A DNA stretch of 7,096 nucleotides from NCBI GenBank assembly GCA_030624545.1, contig JAUXJX010000095.1, positions 1-7,096 on the forward strand, read 5' to 3'. The translations under genes and the position numbers were made by a program. The notes under the pieces are model-generated. The model saw only the letters and a program-made list of their open reading frames with translations. It did no database searches and was not told the DNA's origin. The DNA comes from Bacteroidota bacterium (GTDB lineage: Bacteria; Zhuqueibacterota; JdFR-76; DREG01). Of this stretch, positions 5,949-7,096 are shown in pieces; within the stretch, counting starts at the first letter, position 1; every line of letters begins with the position of its first letter.

Positions 5949-7096
5949 ATGCCTAAAGCTGGTATTAAAAATTCGCTTGGAGTTAGACTGTTCATAATTG
6001 CTGTTTTAACTTTGGTGCTTTTAATTCCTGCAATTATGATACAGCCATTAATTTCTGAAAGAAAAGATAGAAGAGATAAAGCTGCAAATGAGATTAGTGA
6101 AAATTGGGGAAGTGAACAAGTTCTTACAGGACCAATATTGAGTATTCCATTTAAATTTTATGTGAAAGATGATAAAGACAATGTGGTTCCTACTGTAAGA
6201 TATGCGCACTTTTTGCCTGAAGACTTAAACATACGGGGAGTTATTAACCCTGAAATCAGGTATAGAGGTATTTATGAGGTTGTTGTATATAACAGCGCCA
6301 TTACTATTTCTGGAGGATTTAATCCGCCGGATTTGGGTGAATTAAATATACCTTCAAAAGAAATTATTTGGAAAGATGCTTTCCTCTCATTGGGTATCTC
6401 AGACATGAAAGGGATTAAAGATTTTGTAAGCATAGACTGGAATAATGAGAAATATTCAGCCAACCCAGGTATTGAAACTAAAGATATCCTATCATCTGGA
6501 ATCAGTATAAAGCCCCACATGACAGACAACAACGCAAAATATAACTTTAATATCGAATTAAGTTTGAATGGCAGCTATGGTCTACTTTTTTCTCCTGTAG
6601 GAAAAGAGACTCTTGTTGAACTATCATCAGATTGGCCACATCCAAGTTTTACGGGTAATTTTTTACCCATAAATAGGGAAGTTAATGAGAATGGTTTCAT
6701 ATCAAAATGGAAAATTCTCCATTTGAACCGAAATTTCCCACAGAAATGGGTAGGTTCACAATTCAAAGTAAATGATTCTCTCTTTGGAGTGAATCTGTTA
6801 TTGTCAGTAGATCAATATCAAAAAACCATGCGCACGGCAAAATATGCTATAATGTTTATTTCACTTACATTTCTAACCTTTTTCATGATTGAACTTTTAA
6901 GCAAAAAAGTGATCCATCCAATCCAATATTTACTAATAGGATTCGCATTATTGGTATTTTATACACTTCTTCTATCCCTGTCTGAATATATTATTTTTAA
7001 ATATGCCTACTTACTAGCAAGTGCCGCAATTATTATTCTAATTTCATTATATTCAAAGAGTGTGCTGGTCAATAAACTACAAACGTTAATTATCCC
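5949..7096 (+). CDS. creD: Cell envelope integrity inner membrane protein CreD, 3' end outside window
   Basis: I read 382 open codons from the ATG at 5949 to the window edge; CreD proteins are about 450 residues, so roughly the last helices and tail are missing. An N-terminal membrane anchor (12-31) is followed by a large periplasmic domain (about 35-295) and membrane helices near 298-316, 326-342 and 352-367. Family hallmarks are clear: SPVGKET (215-221), SSDWPHPSF (226-234), FLP (238-240), HLNRNFPQKW (258-267), FGVNLL (279-284), HPIQYLL (323-329) and LSLSE (342-346). In Escherichia coli CreD is induced by the CreBC system and affects envelope integrity; its molecular action is not settled. 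GAGG at 5940-5943 is five bases upstream. The gene is strikingly AT-rich beside the preceding operon, suggesting separate acquisition. The closest relatives I recall are in Bacteroidota, often next to an HTH_34 regulator. Confidence 0.93.
   Translation, partial: MPKAGIKNSLGVRLFIIAVLTLVLLIPAIMIQPLISERKDRRDKAANEISENWGSEQVLTGPILSIPFKFYVKDDKDNVVPTVRYAHFLPEDLNIRGVINPEIRYRGIYEVVVYNSAITISGGFNPPDLGELNIPSKEIIWKDAFLSLGISDMKGIKDFVSIDWNNEKYSANPGIETKDILSSGISIKPHMTDNNAKYNFNIELSLNGSYGLLFSPVGKETLVELSSDWPHPSFTGNFLPINREVNENGFISKWKILHLNRNFPQKWVGSQFKVNDSLFGVNLLLSVDQYQKTMRTAKYAIMFISLTFLTFFMIELLSKKVIHPIQYLLIGFALLVFYTLLLSLSEYIIFKYAYLLASAAIIILISLYSKSVLVNKLQTLII

Noticed and set aside
6272..6766. Minus-strand open frames inside creD
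   Set aside because: Both are shadows of the creD coding frame, which carries all the hallmark motifs of the family.

Overview
The window is a gene-dense piece of a bacterial chromosome. Its base composition is mosaic. The outer minus-strand genes (ABC exporter, lipoprotein) and the plus-strand block at 3808-5841 have balanced, moderately GC-rich codon use. The SatD pair (2668-3638) and creD (5949 onward) are clearly AT-rich, with many TTA, ATA, AGA and AAA codons. The lipobox lipoprotein and the CreD homologue point to a diderm bacterium. Several proteins have the look of FCB-like or other uncultured environmental phyla, but I cannot assign a taxon from the sequence alone.

Minus strand, 1-2439. 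An ABC-2 exporter is encoded by an ATPase (772-1671) followed by an overlapping permease, which starts at 779 and runs off the left edge. Upstream of it lies a 204-base gap holding a terminator-like hairpin and a pair of inverted repeats (1699-1713 and 1776-1790) that look like a dispersed intergenic element. Next comes a small lipoprotein gene of unknown function (1876-2439).

Divergent region and SatD pair, 2440-3638. A plus-strand promoter at 2596-2624 has its -10 box inside a perfect 9+3+9 palindrome. It should drive a SatD-family gene (2668-3294) and a small three-helix membrane protein gene (3306-3638), whose reading frames are tightly coupled. The SatD protein has two aspartate motifs that resemble the metal sites of nucleotide-cyclase or GGDEF-type palm domains, plus a C-terminal helix-turn-helix. 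This is an inference, but it makes the pair a candidate for an uncharacterised signalling or stress module.

Plus-strand operon, 3808-5841, then creD. A promoter at 3754-3782 overlaps a 7+5+7 dyad. It precedes a six-helix membrane protein (3808-4428), a compact winged-helix regulator (4446-4826), the first half of a split lycopene-cyclase-type protein (4836-5147), and a protein that fuses the second half to a complete DgkA-type lipid kinase (5140-5841). The fusion places a carotenoid/isoprenoid cyclase-like membrane domain on a probable undecaprenol or diacylglycerol kinase. It is the most unusual protein architecture here. A creD gene for a cell-envelope integrity protein follows at 5949 and is cut by the right edge. 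Together, 3808-7096 reads as an envelope or membrane-lipid locus under a local winged-helix regulator. No transposase, tRNA, rRNA or CRISPR array was found.
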